Shown: piece by piece, positions 16,369 through 26,088 of the stretch
Numbering within the stretch: position 1 is the stretch's first letter
Layout of the letters: every line of letters starts with the position of its first letter
NCBI RefSeq assembly: GCF_031846585.1
Contig: NZ_JAVRHK010000002.1
Span: 1-64,000 of the forward strand
Reading direction: 5' to 3'
Length of the DNA: 64,000 nt
Origin: Autumnicola musiva
Lineage (GTDB): Bacteria > Bacteroidota > Bacteroidia > Flavobacteriales > Flavobacteriaceae
Position numbers and translations under genes: made by a program
The notes under the pieces: model-generated
Seen by the model: the letters and a program-made list of their open reading frames with translations, nothing else
Database searches by the model: none
What the model was told of the DNA's origin: nothing

Positions 16369-16721
16369 TTCCCAGGGGGCAGAGTTTCTGTTCTTGCTGC
16401 AAAGCGGGAATTTTCTGATGATAGTTTTACACTTCTAAAGTATCTATTCAGAAAATTTCTTCGGAAAGTATTTGAGATATTTTTATACATTTATACTCCA
16501 ATCAGAAAAGGTTAAAACTGTTGATGATAAAGATTTCAAAAAAGTGATAATTTCTTTTCTCTTCAAACCAAGGACGCTCAGCGCAAAGTATTGCTTTGCA
16601 TACAAAAAGTTGGAGCAGGGTTGGGTGCTACCGGAATTTTCTTAACAAGAATTTACCATCCATATTTTTTGGTACTATAAATTAATATCTGATTTTTACC
16701 TTTTAAAATTAAACTAATCCA
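16369..16721. other. 353-base intergenic region upstream of speA
   Basis: No open frame looks coding on either strand. The region contains a short GCAAAG/CTTTGC hairpin near 16578-16600 without a T-run, and a 'GGACGCTCAGCGCAAAG' stretch of a kind common in flavobacterial spacers. The speA promoter must lie here, but I find no exact -33/-7 pair. Confidence 0.5.
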
Positions 16722-18125
16722 TTGAATACCAAGTATAGCGATCTCATAGACCAGACTTATTATTTCCCTCAGGAAGAATTTACACTTCAAGAAAACAGCC
16801 TGCATTTTCACGATATCGATTTGATGAAGCTGGTAGAAAAATATGGTGCTCCGCTAAAGTTCACCTATTTGCCCAGAATTTCTGAAAATATAAATCGTGC
16901 GAAGAAGTGGTTTCAACAGGCTATTGAAAAACATGATTATCCGGGTAATTACAATTATTGCTATTGTACAAAAAGTTCCCATTTTGAGCATGTGCTAAAT
17001 GAAGCGCTTAAAAATGATATACATATTGAAACTTCCTCTGCTTTTGATATTAATATCGTGGAGAAATTAAAAGCTTCAGGGAAAATTACCGATGAAACTT
17101 TTGTAATCTGCAATGGTTTTAAAAGAGACCAGTACGTAGCCAATATTTCCCGCTTACTAAATGAAGGCCATAAGAATTGTATTCCTATAATTGACAATTA
17201 TGAGGAAATAGATTTGCTGGGTGATAAAATAAACGATGATTTTGAAGTAGGCATTCGAATAGCTTCGGAAGAAGAACCAAAATTCGAATTTTACACCTCA
17301 AGGCTGGGCATTGGGTATAAGGATATTGTTCCTTTTTATAATCAGAAGATAAAGAATAATGACAAGGTGAACCTCAGGATGCTTCATTTTTTTATCAATA
17401 CCGGCATCCGGGATACAGCGTACTACTGGAACGAGCTGAACAAATGTTTAAAGGTTTACATTAACCTGAAAAAGATTTGTCCCAGTCTGGATAGTTTAAA
17501 TATTGGTGGTGGATTTCCTATAAAAAATTCGCTTGCTTTTGATTATGACTACGCCTATATGGTAGATGAAATTATTAATCAGATCAAGTTGGCATGTGAG
17601 GAAGCAGATGTGGACGTGCCGCATATTTTCACAGAATTTGGTAGTTTTACTGTAGGCGAAAGCGGTGGTGCCATTTATGAAATCCTTTATCAGAAGCAAC
17701 AAAATGACCGTGAAAAATGGAATATGATCAATTCTTCCTTTATCACCACTTTACCAGATACCTGGGCTATCAGCAAAAAATTTGTAATGCTTGCTGTAAA
17801 CCGCTGGAACGAGGAATATGAAAGGGTGCTGCTGGGTGGATTAACCTGTGACAGCGACGATTATTATAATTCTGAACAAAATACTAACGCCATTTATCTT
17901 CCAAAGTTTAAAAGAGATAAACCACTTTATATCGGTTTCTTCAATACCGGGGCTTATCAGGAAACTATTGGTGGCTTTGGCGGATTACAGCATTGCCTTA
18001 TTCCGCAGCCAAAACATATTTTAATAGATAGAGATAAAGAAGGCAATATAAGTACCGAAGTCTTTAGCCAGCAACAAGATGTAGAAGATATGCTGAATAT
18101 ATTAGGTTATGGTTCAGGCAAATAA
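16722..18125 (+). CDS. speA: Arginine decarboxylase (fold III, PLP)
   Basis: The 467-residue alanine-racemase-fold decarboxylase matches the Bacteroidota arginine decarboxylase, making agmatine from arginine. The PLP lysine is Lys84 in 'YCYCTKSSHFEH'. 'ETSSAFDINIVEKL', 'LNIGGGFPIKNS' (phosphate loop) and 'LGGLTCDSDD' (the second-subunit Cys/Asp site) are all present. The start is a TTG at 16722; the next Met lies inside the conserved region. Agmatinase follows 58 bases downstream, so agmatine goes on to putrescine. Meso-diaminopimelate decarboxylase is a relative but lacks this linkage. Confidence 0.88.
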   Translation: MNTKYSDLIDQTYYFPQEEFTLQENSLHFHDIDLMKLVEKYGAPLKFTYLPRISENINRAKKWFQQAIEKHDYPGNYNYCYCTKSSHFEHVLNEALKNDIHIETSSAFDINIVEKLKASGKITDETFVICNGFKRDQYVANISRLLNEGHKNCIPIIDNYEEIDLLGDKINDDFEVGIRIASEEEPKFEFYTSRLGIGYKDIVPFYNQKIKNNDKVNLRMLHFFINTGIRDTAYYWNELNKCLKVYINLKKICPSLDSLNIGGGFPIKNSLAFDYDYAYMVDEIINQIKLACEEADVDVPHIFTEFGSFTVGESGGAIYEILYQKQQNDREKWNMINSSFITTLPDTWAISKKFVMLAVNRWNEEYERVLLGGLTCDSDDYYNSEQNTNAIYLPKFKRDKPLYIGFFNTGAYQETIGGFGGLQHCLIPQPKHILIDRDKEGNISTEVFSQQQDVEDMLNILGYGSGK

Positions 18126-18183
18126 AAATTTTATAACTTTAGTTCATATAAAACATTCAGTTTAAAACAATCAACAACTAGCA

Positions 18184-19059
18184 ATGAGCAAAAAGAATTA
18201 CGCAGGGATACCAGATAAATACGCCCGTATAGATGATGCAAAGGTGGTATTGATTCCTGTCCCTTACGACGGAACCAGCACGTGGCAGAAAGGAGCAGAT
18301 AAGGGTCCTGATGCATTTTTGGAAGCTTCGGAAAACATGGAGCTTTATGATATTGAAACACGAAGCGAGGTTTATAAGAAAGGAATATACCTGGCACCGC
18401 CCGTAACTGAAAATGCTTCTCCAGAAAAAATGGTGGAGGCGGTTTATAAAACGACAAAGAATTATATAAAACAGGAGAAATTCGTGACGCTTTTTGGGGG
18501 CGAGCACTCTGTTTCCATAGGTTCTGTACGTGCTTTTAATGAAGCTTTTGAAGACCTTACCGTGGTGCAGATTGACGCCCATGCAGATCTAAGGCCGGAA
18601 TATGATGGTTCTAAATGTAACCATGCCTGTGCAATGCATGAAGCCAGTAAAAACACTAATTTGGTGCAGGTGGGAATCCGTTCTATGGATATTTCTGAAA
18701 AAGACTATATGGATGAAAATCAGGTTTATTTTGCCCATGATCTTTATGAAGACTGGCAGGATGATGCTATTGGACAAATGACGCCAAACGTATTTATTAC
18801 CATAGATCTTGATGCTTTTGATCCTTCTATTATGCCATCTACAGGGACTCCTGAACCAGGTGGATTATTCTGGTATGAGACACTGGAATTCCTGAAAATG
18901 ATGTTTAAGAAGAAAAATGTAGTCGGTTTTGATATTGTGGAGCTATGCCCGAATAAGAATGAAAAATCTTCAGATTTTCTAGCAGCCAAACTTTATTATA
19001 AAATGCTGAGTTACAAATTCAAATATTCAAATTATAACGAAGACGACGAAGATGAGTAA
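18184..19059 (+). CDS. speB: Agmatinase
   Basis: The 291-residue ureohydrolase has all manganese ligands in 'GGEHS' (His108), 'DAHADLR' (Asp131, His133, Asp135) and 'TIDLDAFDP' (Asp208, Asp210). It would hydrolyse agmatine to putrescine and urea. It lies between arginine decarboxylase and the deoxyhypusine-synthase-like gene and overlaps the latter by 8 bases, implying translational coupling. Its C-terminus is acidic (NEDDEDE). Arginase or formimidoylglutamase are alternatives, but the context favours agmatinase. Confidence 0.9.
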   Translation: MSKKNYAGIPDKYARIDDAKVVLIPVPYDGTSTWQKGADKGPDAFLEASENMELYDIETRSEVYKKGIYLAPPVTENASPEKMVEAVYKTTKNYIKQEKFVTLFGGEHSVSIGSVRAFNEAFEDLTVVQIDAHADLRPEYDGSKCNHACAMHEASKNTNLVQVGIRSMDISEKDYMDENQVYFAHDLYEDWQDDAIGQMTPNVFITIDLDAFDPSIMPSTGTPEPGGLFWYETLEFLKMMFKKKNVVGFDIVELCPNKNEKSSDFLAAKLYYKMLSYKFKYSNYNEDDEDE

Positions 19060-20023
19060 AGGTGCAATCTCGCAATTTATTGAAAAGTATTACTTACATT
19101 TTAATTCTGCAGCCCTGGTAGATGCAGCAAAAGATTATGAAAAGCAGCTGAACAAAGGTTCAAAAATGCTGGTTTCGCTGGCTGGTGCCATGAGTACGGC
19201 AGAATTGGGGAAAATATTTGCTGAAATGATCCGTCAGGATAAAGTGCAAATCATTTCCTGTACCGGCGCTAATTTGGAGGAAGATGTAATGAATCTTGTT
19301 GCTCATTCACATTACAAACGCGTGCCTAATTATCGTGATCTTACTCCCAAAGAAGAATGGGATTTGCTCGAGCAGGGCCTGAACCGTGTGACCGATACCT
19401 GTATTCCTGAAGAAGAAGCTTTCCGCAGGATTCAGCAGCATATTGTGAAAATCTGGAAAGAAGCTGAAGAAAAAGGTGAGCGGTATTTTCCGCATGAGTA
19501 TATATACAAGTTATTGCTTTCCGGGGTTTTGGAAGAGCATTACGAAATTGACCTGAAGGATTCCTGGATGTATGCCGCTGCAGAGAAAAATCTGCCGATA
19601 GTGGTGCCGGGCTGGGAAGACAGTACTTTGGGTAATATTTTCGCTTCCTATTGTTTAAAAGATGAGTTAAAACCCTCTACCATGAAATCCGGGATAGAGT
19701 ATATGACCTTCCTTGCCGACTGGTATACTGAAAACAGTAAAAGCGGGATTGGTTTCTTTCAGATTGGAGGTGGAATTGCCGGAGATTTCCCAATTTGCGT
19801 GGTGCCAATGCTTTATCAGGATATGGAAAGAACAGATACTCCTTTCTGGAGCTATTTCTGCCAGATTTCAGATTCAACAACCAGTTATGGGTCATATTCC
19901 GGAGCAGTTCCCAATGAAAAAATTACCTGGGGAAAACTGGATATAGATACTCCAAAACATATTATAGAAAGTGATGCCACCATTGTGGCGCCGCTTGTAT
20001 TTGCTTATTTGTTGGATATGTAA
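19052..20023 (+). CDS. Deoxyhypusine synthase-like aminobutyltransferase
   Basis: The 323-residue protein belongs to the deoxyhypusine synthase family. 'LVSLAGAMSTAELG' and 'ISCTGANLEED' are NAD-binding blocks and 'KSGIGFFQIGGGIAGDFPI' is a core motif. 'EKITWGKLDID' carries the lysine equivalent to the eukaryotic catalytic lysine (Lys295 here). Bacteria lack the eIF5A target, and bacterial relatives can make homospermidine from putrescine or spermidine. Its 8-base overlap with speB fits an aminobutyl transfer to putrescine. The product is inferred, not proven. Confidence 0.85.
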   Translation: MSKGAISQFIEKYYLHFNSAALVDAAKDYEKQLNKGSKMLVSLAGAMSTAELGKIFAEMIRQDKVQIISCTGANLEEDVMNLVAHSHYKRVPNYRDLTPKEEWDLLEQGLNRVTDTCIPEEEAFRRIQQHIVKIWKEAEEKGERYFPHEYIYKLLLSGVLEEHYEIDLKDSWMYAAAEKNLPIVVPGWEDSTLGNIFASYCLKDELKPSTMKSGIEYMTFLADWYTENSKSGIGFFQIGGGIAGDFPICVVPMLYQDMERTDTPFWSYFCQISDSTTSYGSYSGAVPNEKITWGKLDIDTPKHIIESDATIVAPLVFAYLLDM

Positions 20024-20046
20024 TACAACGTTTATTATAAACAAAG

Positions 20047-20086
20047 GCTGTTCAATATCGCTTTTAATATATTGAACAGCTTTTTT
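20047..20086 (+). terminator. Intrinsic terminator of the speA-speB-DHS operon
   Basis: A perfect 12-bp stem (20047-20058 with 20069-20080) around a 10-base loop is followed by six T residues. It lies 24 bases after the last stop of the polyamine operon and overlaps the region before the LAB_N gene start. Confidence 0.9.
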
Positions 20087-20122
20087 CATTGGCCTACCCG
20101 GCCGCTTATAAATATTTCCCGA

Positions 20123-20758
20123 ATGAATCAATGGATAACTTTTGCAATTGGCTTTATGGCCCAGCTTTTATTCTCTGCCAGGCTTGTTTCCCAATGGTTT
20201 CTTTCTGAAAAAGCCAAAAAAGTTGAAACTCCGGTAATGTTCTGGAAACTTAGTCTTCTTGCGTCTATCCTTTTATTTACCTACGGGTATTTGAGAGAAG
20301 ACCTGGCCATTATGCTGGGACAGTTTTTAATTTATGGTGTCTACTGGAGGAACCTGAGTATTCAAAACGAATGGAAAAACCGCCGTTTTATCTTTAAACT
20401 GCTTGTTGTGCTCTTTCCAATTCTTATCATTTCCTATATAGCTATCTTCGGAAGGCTGGACTGGAAAGACCTTGTTAAAGGAGATAATATCGCTCCCTGG
20501 ATGATCGCTTTAGGAATATTTGGACAGTTGGTTTACACCTGCAGATTTTTCTACCAGTGGTATTATGCCGAGAAATTTCATAAATCAACTTTGCCGAAAG
20601 GTTTTTGGATTCTGAGTCTTATGGGTTCCTCACTATTGTTTACCTACGGAATTTTCAGAAAAGATCCGGTTCTAATCTCCGCGCATTTTTTTGGCGGAAT
20701 AATTTATACACGAGATCTTTACCTATCTAAGAGAACGGAAGCTAAAGCCAGTAATTAA
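20123..20758 (+). CDS. Lipid A disaccharide synthase N-terminal-like (LAB_N) membrane protein
   Basis: The 211-residue protein has six or more helices arranged as two LAB_N repeats. Each repeat has an aromatic-rich 'ARLVSQWFLSEK' or 'CRFFYQWYYAEK' motif, followed by a helix ending in 'LLFTYG'. LAB_N domains are related to PQ-loop-type membrane folds and occur with lipid and sugar transferases. I chose the ATG at 20123 because the longer frame (from 20072) lies inside the terminator. It converges on the GT-C gene with a 36-base overlap of coding ends. The function is unknown, though a lipid-linked glycosylation role is suggested. Confidence 0.75.
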   Translation: MNQWITFAIGFMAQLLFSARLVSQWFLSEKAKKVETPVMFWKLSLLASILLFTYGYLREDLAIMLGQFLIYGVYWRNLSIQNEWKNRRFIFKLLVVLFPILIISYIAIFGRLDWKDLVKGDNIAPWMIALGIFGQLVYTCRFFYQWYYAEKFHKSTLPKGFWILSLMGSSLLFTYGIFRKDPVLISAHFFGGIIYTRDLYLSKRTEAKASN

Positions 20759-22117
20759 ATTTTCTTGGCGCAAAACTTCAAATATAAAAACGCCAATGAC
20801 ACTGAGATATTCCGCAGCAATAAGCCAGGAATTTTCCTGAAATTGAGGATTACTATATGCGGAGTAGCTTAATATAACCATAAAAGACCATAAAATTACA
20901 TATCGGTAAGTGGTGAAGACTGAAAGCAACAGGGGAGTGGCTATATACCAGGGATGAACGGTGGTGCTTAAAAAAAAATATGCGCTAATCCCGAAGAGAA
21001 AAGTAGTGAGGAACGACTGAAAAGTTATTCTTTTTTTGCCAAATGCCAGTGCAGTTAGAATTAATAGTGTAATTAAAGGTAATATTTTCCCCACATAAAC
21101 AATAACATTATAACCGGTAAACTGAAAACCAATCCAGCGGATGATATAAAATACACTGGCGTTGAATTCGAATTTGCCAAACCACAGGCCAATGCTTTGA
21201 AAAAAGTTCCGCAGAATTTCTTCAGAGAAAAATGGCACAAATGTAAGAACAACCATAGATATTATAATGGCGTAGAATGCAATCAGTTTTGGGAGATCAA
21301 TATTTCCTAAAGAGGGAATTTCTTTTCTATTATTTCTTCGGAAGAACTTCAAAAATAAAGGCAGAAGTATAAGTGGTAATAGCTTAACAGAAATGGAAAG
21401 GCCTAAGAGCAAAGCTGCCCATATCCATTTCTTTCGATATAATAAATAGAATGACCAGATTAGGAAAAACAGCATTACTCCTTCAAAATGCAGATTTCCG
21501 GTAAATTCTATGATGATAAAGGGATTGAGAATATACCAGAAAATCCTGTGTTCTGGCAGTTTTAAAGCTGTAAGAAGTTTTCTTCCGAAGTACAATATCC
21601 CTAAATCTGCTGCGATAGTTATTACCCGCATCACCACCACGGCACCCGATATGCTTTTCCCTGATAAAAAAGCGGCAACGGTAAAAAAGAACTGGTTTAG
21701 CGGCGGATAATTAGTGAAATTTGCAGCACTTAATGTTCCCATTTCCTGAATCAGCTCTGCCTGCCCTTGAATTTTTGGCTGTTCACCGGCCCATTCTACG
21801 GGCAAATGTAAAAATGGATTAAAGCCTTCAACTATTAATCTTCCATCCCAGATAAAGCGGTAAAAGTCCTGGGATAGATTCGGCAGGGCAAAAAGGAATA
21901 AAAGCCGGAAAAAAATGGCTGCTCCTGCCAGGAACCAAAAATTAGGTTTTTCTAATTGAACAAGTTTAAAACTGATAAAAAACAAGCCGGCATAAAGGCT
22001 TATGAGCTTCATGAAATCTTCCCTCGCCAGGTCATAACCAAATGAATAGTAGAAAGCCGCTGCGGCAAGCAACATTAAAATGGAAAACTTGTGATATTTT
22101 ATGAATTCCAGGTTCAT
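20723..22117 (-). CDS. GT-C type polyprenol-phosphate-sugar mannosyltransferase-like protein
   Basis: The 464-residue protein has at least ten helices. Its first large loop contains 'NLSQDFYRFIWDGRLIVEGFNPF', a GT-C family signature with a catalytic-type Asp. Such enzymes transfer sugars from polyprenyl-phosphate donors on the outer face of the inner membrane. It is the last gene of the minus-strand operon, 46 bases after the BcsA-like gene. The donor could be made by the upstream dolichyl-phosphate-mannose-synthase-like protein. The sugar and acceptor are unknown. Confidence 0.75.
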   Translation of the reverse strand: MNLEFIKYHKFSILMLLAAAAFYYSFGYDLAREDFMKLISLYAGLFFISFKLVQLEKPNFWFLAGAAIFFRLLFLFALPNLSQDFYRFIWDGRLIVEGFNPFLHLPVEWAGEQPKIQGQAELIQEMGTLSAANFTNYPPLNQFFFTVAAFLSGKSISGAVVVMRVITIAADLGILYFGRKLLTALKLPEHRIFWYILNPFIIIEFTGNLHFEGVMLFFLIWSFYLLYRKKWIWAALLLGLSISVKLLPLILLPLFLKFFRRNNRKEIPSLGNIDLPKLIAFYAIIISMVVLTFVPFFSEEILRNFFQSIGLWFGKFEFNASVFYIIRWIGFQFTGYNVIVYVGKILPLITLLILTALAFGKKRITFQSFLTTFLFGISAYFFLSTTVHPWYIATPLLLSVFTTYRYVILWSFMVILSYSAYSNPQFQENSWLIAAEYLSVIGVFIFEVLRQENLITGFSFRSLR

Positions 22118-22163
22118 TTATTTTCCGGCCTGGCAGATTTTTGAAACCTCCATGGCCAGTTAT

Positions 22164-23630
22164 TTATATTTTTACAGATCTAAAAATCACAAAACCGAAG
22201 CCTGCGAAGAGCATCAGGTGAAAAATGATCAGGCTAAAGTCGTTTAGTAAAAAGGCACTGTAAATTGCAAAGCCAAAATATAAGAAACACAAAATTTCAA
22301 GGATTGTGTTTCCTGAAATATTCCGTGAAATATATTTATTGTCTTTCCAGGAGGTCTTTAACGAATCAATATTAAATTTTGGTGTACGTACAAAAGCAGA
22401 TTTTTTTCCGAAGTGTCCTTCCAGCACGGCCAGTGAATTATGAACTGAAAAACCCATGGCTACTGAGAAAAATGTGAAAAACATAGCCACGAAATTAAAG
22501 AAGCTTTTAAGGCCTTTTCCGTGGATTTTTGACCAGGCTGCGTAATAGCAAAAAATGAAAATTATGGTACTGATTGCAAAAAAGGCAGCTACATTAAAGT
22601 ACCAGCCCAATTGCGCATTATGGTTTTTTATAAAAAGTACCGGCACACTTAAAATGGCTAATAAAAGCACAATAAGGAACATGCTGGAATTAAGCAGATG
22701 AAAAAAAGCATGAAATTTAGTTTTTGCAGATATTCCTTTATTCTTAAAAATTTTAGAATAGTTTTTTCTGAAATTTTCAGCACCACCTTTATTCCAGCGA
22801 AACTGCTGCGATTTTGCCGCACTCATTACTATGGGTAGCTCAGCGGGGGTTTCTACTTCTTCAAGATATTTAAATTGCCAGTTTTTAAGCTGCGCCCGGT
22901 AACTCAAATCCAGGTCTTCGGTTAAAGTATCTCCGCTCCAGTTACCGGCTTCAAGAATACATTGTTTTCTCCAGACTCCGGCGGTTCCATTAAAATTGAT
23001 AAAATGCTTACCGAAATTCCGTCCTGTTTGTTCCAGGATAAAATGAAAATCAAGGGCAAATGCCTGGATTTTGGTAAGAAGGGAATAATTTCGGTTTAAA
23101 TGCCCCCAGCGGGTTTGTACCACTCCAATGGTTGGATCTTTAAAATATAGCACCGTTTTTAAAAGCCAGTCTCTGTTCGGTAAAAAATCGGAGTCAAAAA
23201 TGGCAATAAATTCTCCATTTGCAGTTTTAAGGCCTTCTCTTAAAGCGCCGGCTTTAAATCCTTTTCGGTCCTTCCTGGTGATATGCTGAATATCCAACCC
23301 CGATTTTTTCAATTCCTGAACAATCGCTCTGGTTTTTTTCAAAGACTCATCGGTGGAATCATCCAAGACCTGGATTTCCAGTTTTTCCCGGGGATAATCA
23401 ATCTCAGCAATGTTTTTCAGCAAGCGTTCTACAACATATATTTCATTATACAGAGGCAACTGAATGGTAACAGTTGGGATTTCGGAATCATTAGAAAAAT
23501 TAAATTTTTCAGAAGTTTCCCCTGATTTTTTGGATTTTATATAATTCAGCAGCAGCTGTAACTGCGATATGCTGTAAAAGAAAATCAGCAGCAGGGCAAG
23601 GGTATATATTATGATAATGGCTAAATCCAT
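22164..23630 (-). CDS. Cellulose-synthase-like family 2 glycosyltransferase
   Basis: The 488-residue protein has one N-terminal helix, a cytoplasmic GT-A domain and about four C-terminal helices. The processive-GT motifs are complete: DDS (90-92), DSD (146-148), TED (237-239) and QQFRW (275-279). This architecture fits processive or ceramide/diacylglycerol glucosyltransferases. Its ATG overlaps the stop of the upstream GT2 gene as TAATG, a sign of coupled translation. Lipid glycosylation is more likely than polymer synthesis because no export partner such as BcsB is present. Confidence 0.8.
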   Translation of the reverse strand: MDLAIIIIYTLALLLIFFYSISQLQLLLNYIKSKKSGETSEKFNFSNDSEIPTVTIQLPLYNEIYVVERLLKNIAEIDYPREKLEIQVLDDSTDESLKKTRAIVQELKKSGLDIQHITRKDRKGFKAGALREGLKTANGEFIAIFDSDFLPNRDWLLKTVLYFKDPTIGVVQTRWGHLNRNYSLLTKIQAFALDFHFILEQTGRNFGKHFINFNGTAGVWRKQCILEAGNWSGDTLTEDLDLSYRAQLKNWQFKYLEEVETPAELPIVMSAAKSQQFRWNKGGAENFRKNYSKIFKNKGISAKTKFHAFFHLLNSSMFLIVLLLAILSVPVLFIKNHNAQLGWYFNVAAFFAISTIIFIFCYYAAWSKIHGKGLKSFFNFVAMFFTFFSVAMGFSVHNSLAVLEGHFGKKSAFVRTPKFNIDSLKTSWKDNKYISRNISGNTILEILCFLYFGFAIYSAFLLNDFSLIIFHLMLFAGFGFVIFRSVKI

Positions 23631-24412
23631 TATTTAAAGCTGTATTTAAAAATCCACCCCAGGATCTTTACACCTGCAAAGATAGCGCCTTTAACCGTGC
23701 CCGAAACTTTGGAAATACCAATGCGGTTTTTGTAACGTACAGGAATTTCAGTGTAAGTGAGATGTTGTTTTATAGCTTTTAACTGCATTTCTATCGTCCA
23801 GCCATAGGTTTTGTCCTGCATGTTCAGCACAAGCAATTTTTTATATTTTATTGCTCTAAAAGGTCCAAGATCTGTAAAGCGGGCATTAAAGAAAAGTTTC
23901 ATAAGGGAAGTGGCCAGCCAGTTTCCAAAAATCTGGGGGAAAGTCATAGAGCCTTTATCGCGCAATCTCTTTACCCGGGCACCTACCACAAAATCAATAT
24001 TATCATCAATTATAGGAGCGGTGATTTTTGTTAATTCTGAAGGATAATCACTGTAATCGCCATCAAGAAAAACAACAATATCGGGTTTAACAGTCTGCTC
24101 CGCGAGATATTCCATTCCTTTAAGGCAGGCATAACCATAACCTTTTCTTGGCTCGAATAAAACAGTGGCGCCGGCAGCTTCCGCATTTTTTTCGGTAGCA
24201 TCGGTGGAATTGTTGTTTACCACAACCACTTCATCTACCACTTCAGGAATTTCTGAGATTACCTTACCAATAGATGCCGCCTCATTAAATGCAGGAATAA
24301 TAACTTTCACCCTCATTGAGGGGCTTAATTCCCGATTTGCCTCGGATTTATTAATTTTTTTTTTCAATTCATCCATCGTTGGCTTGCCACGAGGTTCTTG
24401 ATTTGGGGGCAT
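23630..24412 (-). CDS. Family 2 glycosyltransferase (dolichyl-phosphate mannose synthase-like)
   Basis: The 260-residue protein has the GT2 core with 'KVIIPAFNEAASIGKVISEI', 'VVVNNNSTDAT' and the DxD motif in 'VVFLDGDYSDYP'. 'FTDLGPFRAIKY' and 'YGWTIEMQLKAIK' are typical of polyprenyl-phosphate glycosyltransferases. The first 30 residues are hydrophilic and may be an over-long start; the ATG near 'MRVKVIIP' is an alternative. It lies 72 bases after the 4Fe-4S gene and overlaps the next gene by one base. Confidence 0.8.
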   Translation of the reverse strand: MPPNQEPRGKPTMDELKKKINKSEANRELSPSMRVKVIIPAFNEAASIGKVISEIPEVVDEVVVVNNNSTDATEKNAEAAGATVLFEPRKGYGYACLKGMEYLAEQTVKPDIVVFLDGDYSDYPSELTKITAPIIDDNIDFVVGARVKRLRDKGSMTFPQIFGNWLATSLMKLFFNARFTDLGPFRAIKYKKLLVLNMQDKTYGWTIEMQLKAIKQHLTYTEIPVRYKNRIGISKVSGTVKGAIFAGVKILGWIFKYSFK

Positions 24413-24484
24413 TGAAATTTGAGGTTTTTTGAAGCTCTCCCGGAAACTAATAATTGGTACGCAAATAAAAGGCTTTACTTACAA

Positions 24485-26071
24485 TTATTTGCTTTTCTGC
24501 TTAATTAAGTCCATTAGATCCACATCATTTCCCAGCAATACTTCTTCAGAATTAATCCGGCCTTCCTGCGGACCATCTTCCAGTTTTAAAACACCACGAG
24601 GGCAGACTGCAGAGCAAATTCCGCAGCCAACACAACTGGAACGCACCACATTTTGCCCTTTTTGAGCATACGCCCTAACATCTATTCCCATCTCGCAATA
24701 GGTAGAGCAATTCCCGCAGGAAATACATTGGCCACCGTTGGTAGTAATTCTGAAACGAGAAAATAGCCGCTGTTGCATTCCCAAAATAGCAGCCATGGGA
24801 CAGCCGAAGCGACACCAGACCCTGTTGCCGAAAATTGGATAAAATCCAACCCCAATTACCCCGGAAAAAGCAGCCCCAATCAAGAAACCGTACCACTGGC
24901 GCAATTGCCCCCCGTGGAAAAAGAAAATGTTTCCATTGCCGCTAAAATAATTAATGCCAATAATGGCGAGGATGATTGCCAGGTAAGCAATGGCGCCACG
25001 CTTGGCATCCTCAGCAAGTTGTTCCCTCTTAAAGATCATGATTAATGCGAAGAAGAGTGTTAGAAAACCGGCAGAACCCCACAAAAAGACATCTTTCGTG
25101 AGCCAGGTTTCACCGGGATTTTCATTTAGAAAGCTATAGACCACAGCAATGGTCATTACCACCACAAATACAAGTACGCTATGTATTACCCAGCGCTCGA
25201 TTTTCCAGGCTTTTAAAGATTTATCTGAAAGCTGCCTATATGGATCGCCGGCAGTTTCAGCTAATCCGCCACAACCGCAAACCCAGGAACAATACCAACG
25301 TTTTCCGTATTTATAAGTTAGAATTGGAGTAATTACAAAAATGGAAGCAATGCCAAAAAAAAGCATTATCATTCCGATATTTCCTGCGGAAAAAAATGTT
25401 TCCAGCTTATAATCGGCAAAAAGATCATAATTAAGCGGCCAGATATTAGCCGGATTGAAATAAGGCTGATTTAGCCGAACCAGAATTTCAGGAATCAGGA
25501 ATGCAAAGCCCAACTGGAAAAACATCACTGAAAAAGTGCGGAGAACTTCGTACCGGTTATGGCGGTACTTCAGAATAAATTTATAACCAAAAATTAGAAT
25601 GGCAAGTGTGTAGAGCGTGCCATACATAAACCACTGGCTGGCGGGATTCCCGCTGATAAGCCGGCTAAGCGGATCAAAAAGAGCCACGAGACCGGTGTTT
25701 TCGCCATCAGGATTTAATCCCAGATATTCCGGAAACCAATAGAGAACAATATAGAGCAGTGTGAGGCCAATACCTAATATCCATGCCCAAAAGCCACGGC
25801 CGCTAAGCGATTTAAACCAAACCCCGTTGTTTTTAATCCCCGCATGTTTTCCCAGGTATGCGTCGTTGGCAAAAATTATAGTTCCTAAAGTTATCAGGCC
25901 AATTGAAAGACTTAGAAAAAGGGTTTTATTCGGAAAATTGACGTTAAAGGCGGACAATAGAAGAATTGCCAATCCCACCAAACCAATCGCAGAAGCAACT
26001 TTTTGAGTATTGGAAATTGTTTTTGGCGGTTCTCCCGTAAGGGACATATTATGGTGAATTTTTGTGCTCAT
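24485..26071 (-). CDS. Membrane 4Fe-4S protein (NosR/NapH-like)
   Basis: The 528-residue protein has about ten helices and several cysteine motifs. Cytoplasmic-loop CxxxC pairs occur at 261-267 (CSWVCGC) and 420-425 (CRFGCP). Two ferredoxin-type 4Fe-4S clusters lie at Cys449/452/455/459 and Cys480/483/486/490. This is the NosR/NapH layout for moving electrons across the inner membrane. No nos or nap genes are present. The FAD oxidoreductase gene starts just upstream (17-base gap), so it may be the electron donor. Confidence 0.85.
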   Translation of the reverse strand: MSTKIHHNMSLTGEPPKTISNTQKVASAIGLVGLAILLLSAFNVNFPNKTLFLSLSIGLITLGTIIFANDAYLGKHAGIKNNGVWFKSLSGRGFWAWILGIGLTLLYIVLYWFPEYLGLNPDGENTGLVALFDPLSRLISGNPASQWFMYGTLYTLAILIFGYKFILKYRHNRYEVLRTFSVMFFQLGFAFLIPEILVRLNQPYFNPANIWPLNYDLFADYKLETFFSAGNIGMIMLFFGIASIFVITPILTYKYGKRWYCSWVCGCGGLAETAGDPYRQLSDKSLKAWKIERWVIHSVLVFVVVMTIAVVYSFLNENPGETWLTKDVFLWGSAGFLTLFFALIMIFKREQLAEDAKRGAIAYLAIILAIIGINYFSGNGNIFFFHGGQLRQWYGFLIGAAFSGVIGVGFYPIFGNRVWCRFGCPMAAILGMQQRLFSRFRITTNGGQCISCGNCSTYCEMGIDVRAYAQKGQNVVRSSCVGCGICSAVCPRGVLKLEDGPQEGRINSEEVLLGNDVDLMDLIKQKSK

Positions 26072-26088
26072 GTTTTAGAATTAATCAA

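Noticed and set aside
16560..16610. GCAAAG/CTTTGC hairpin as a terminator for rluB
   Set aside because: There is no T-run on either side and it lies about 200 bases after the stop codon.
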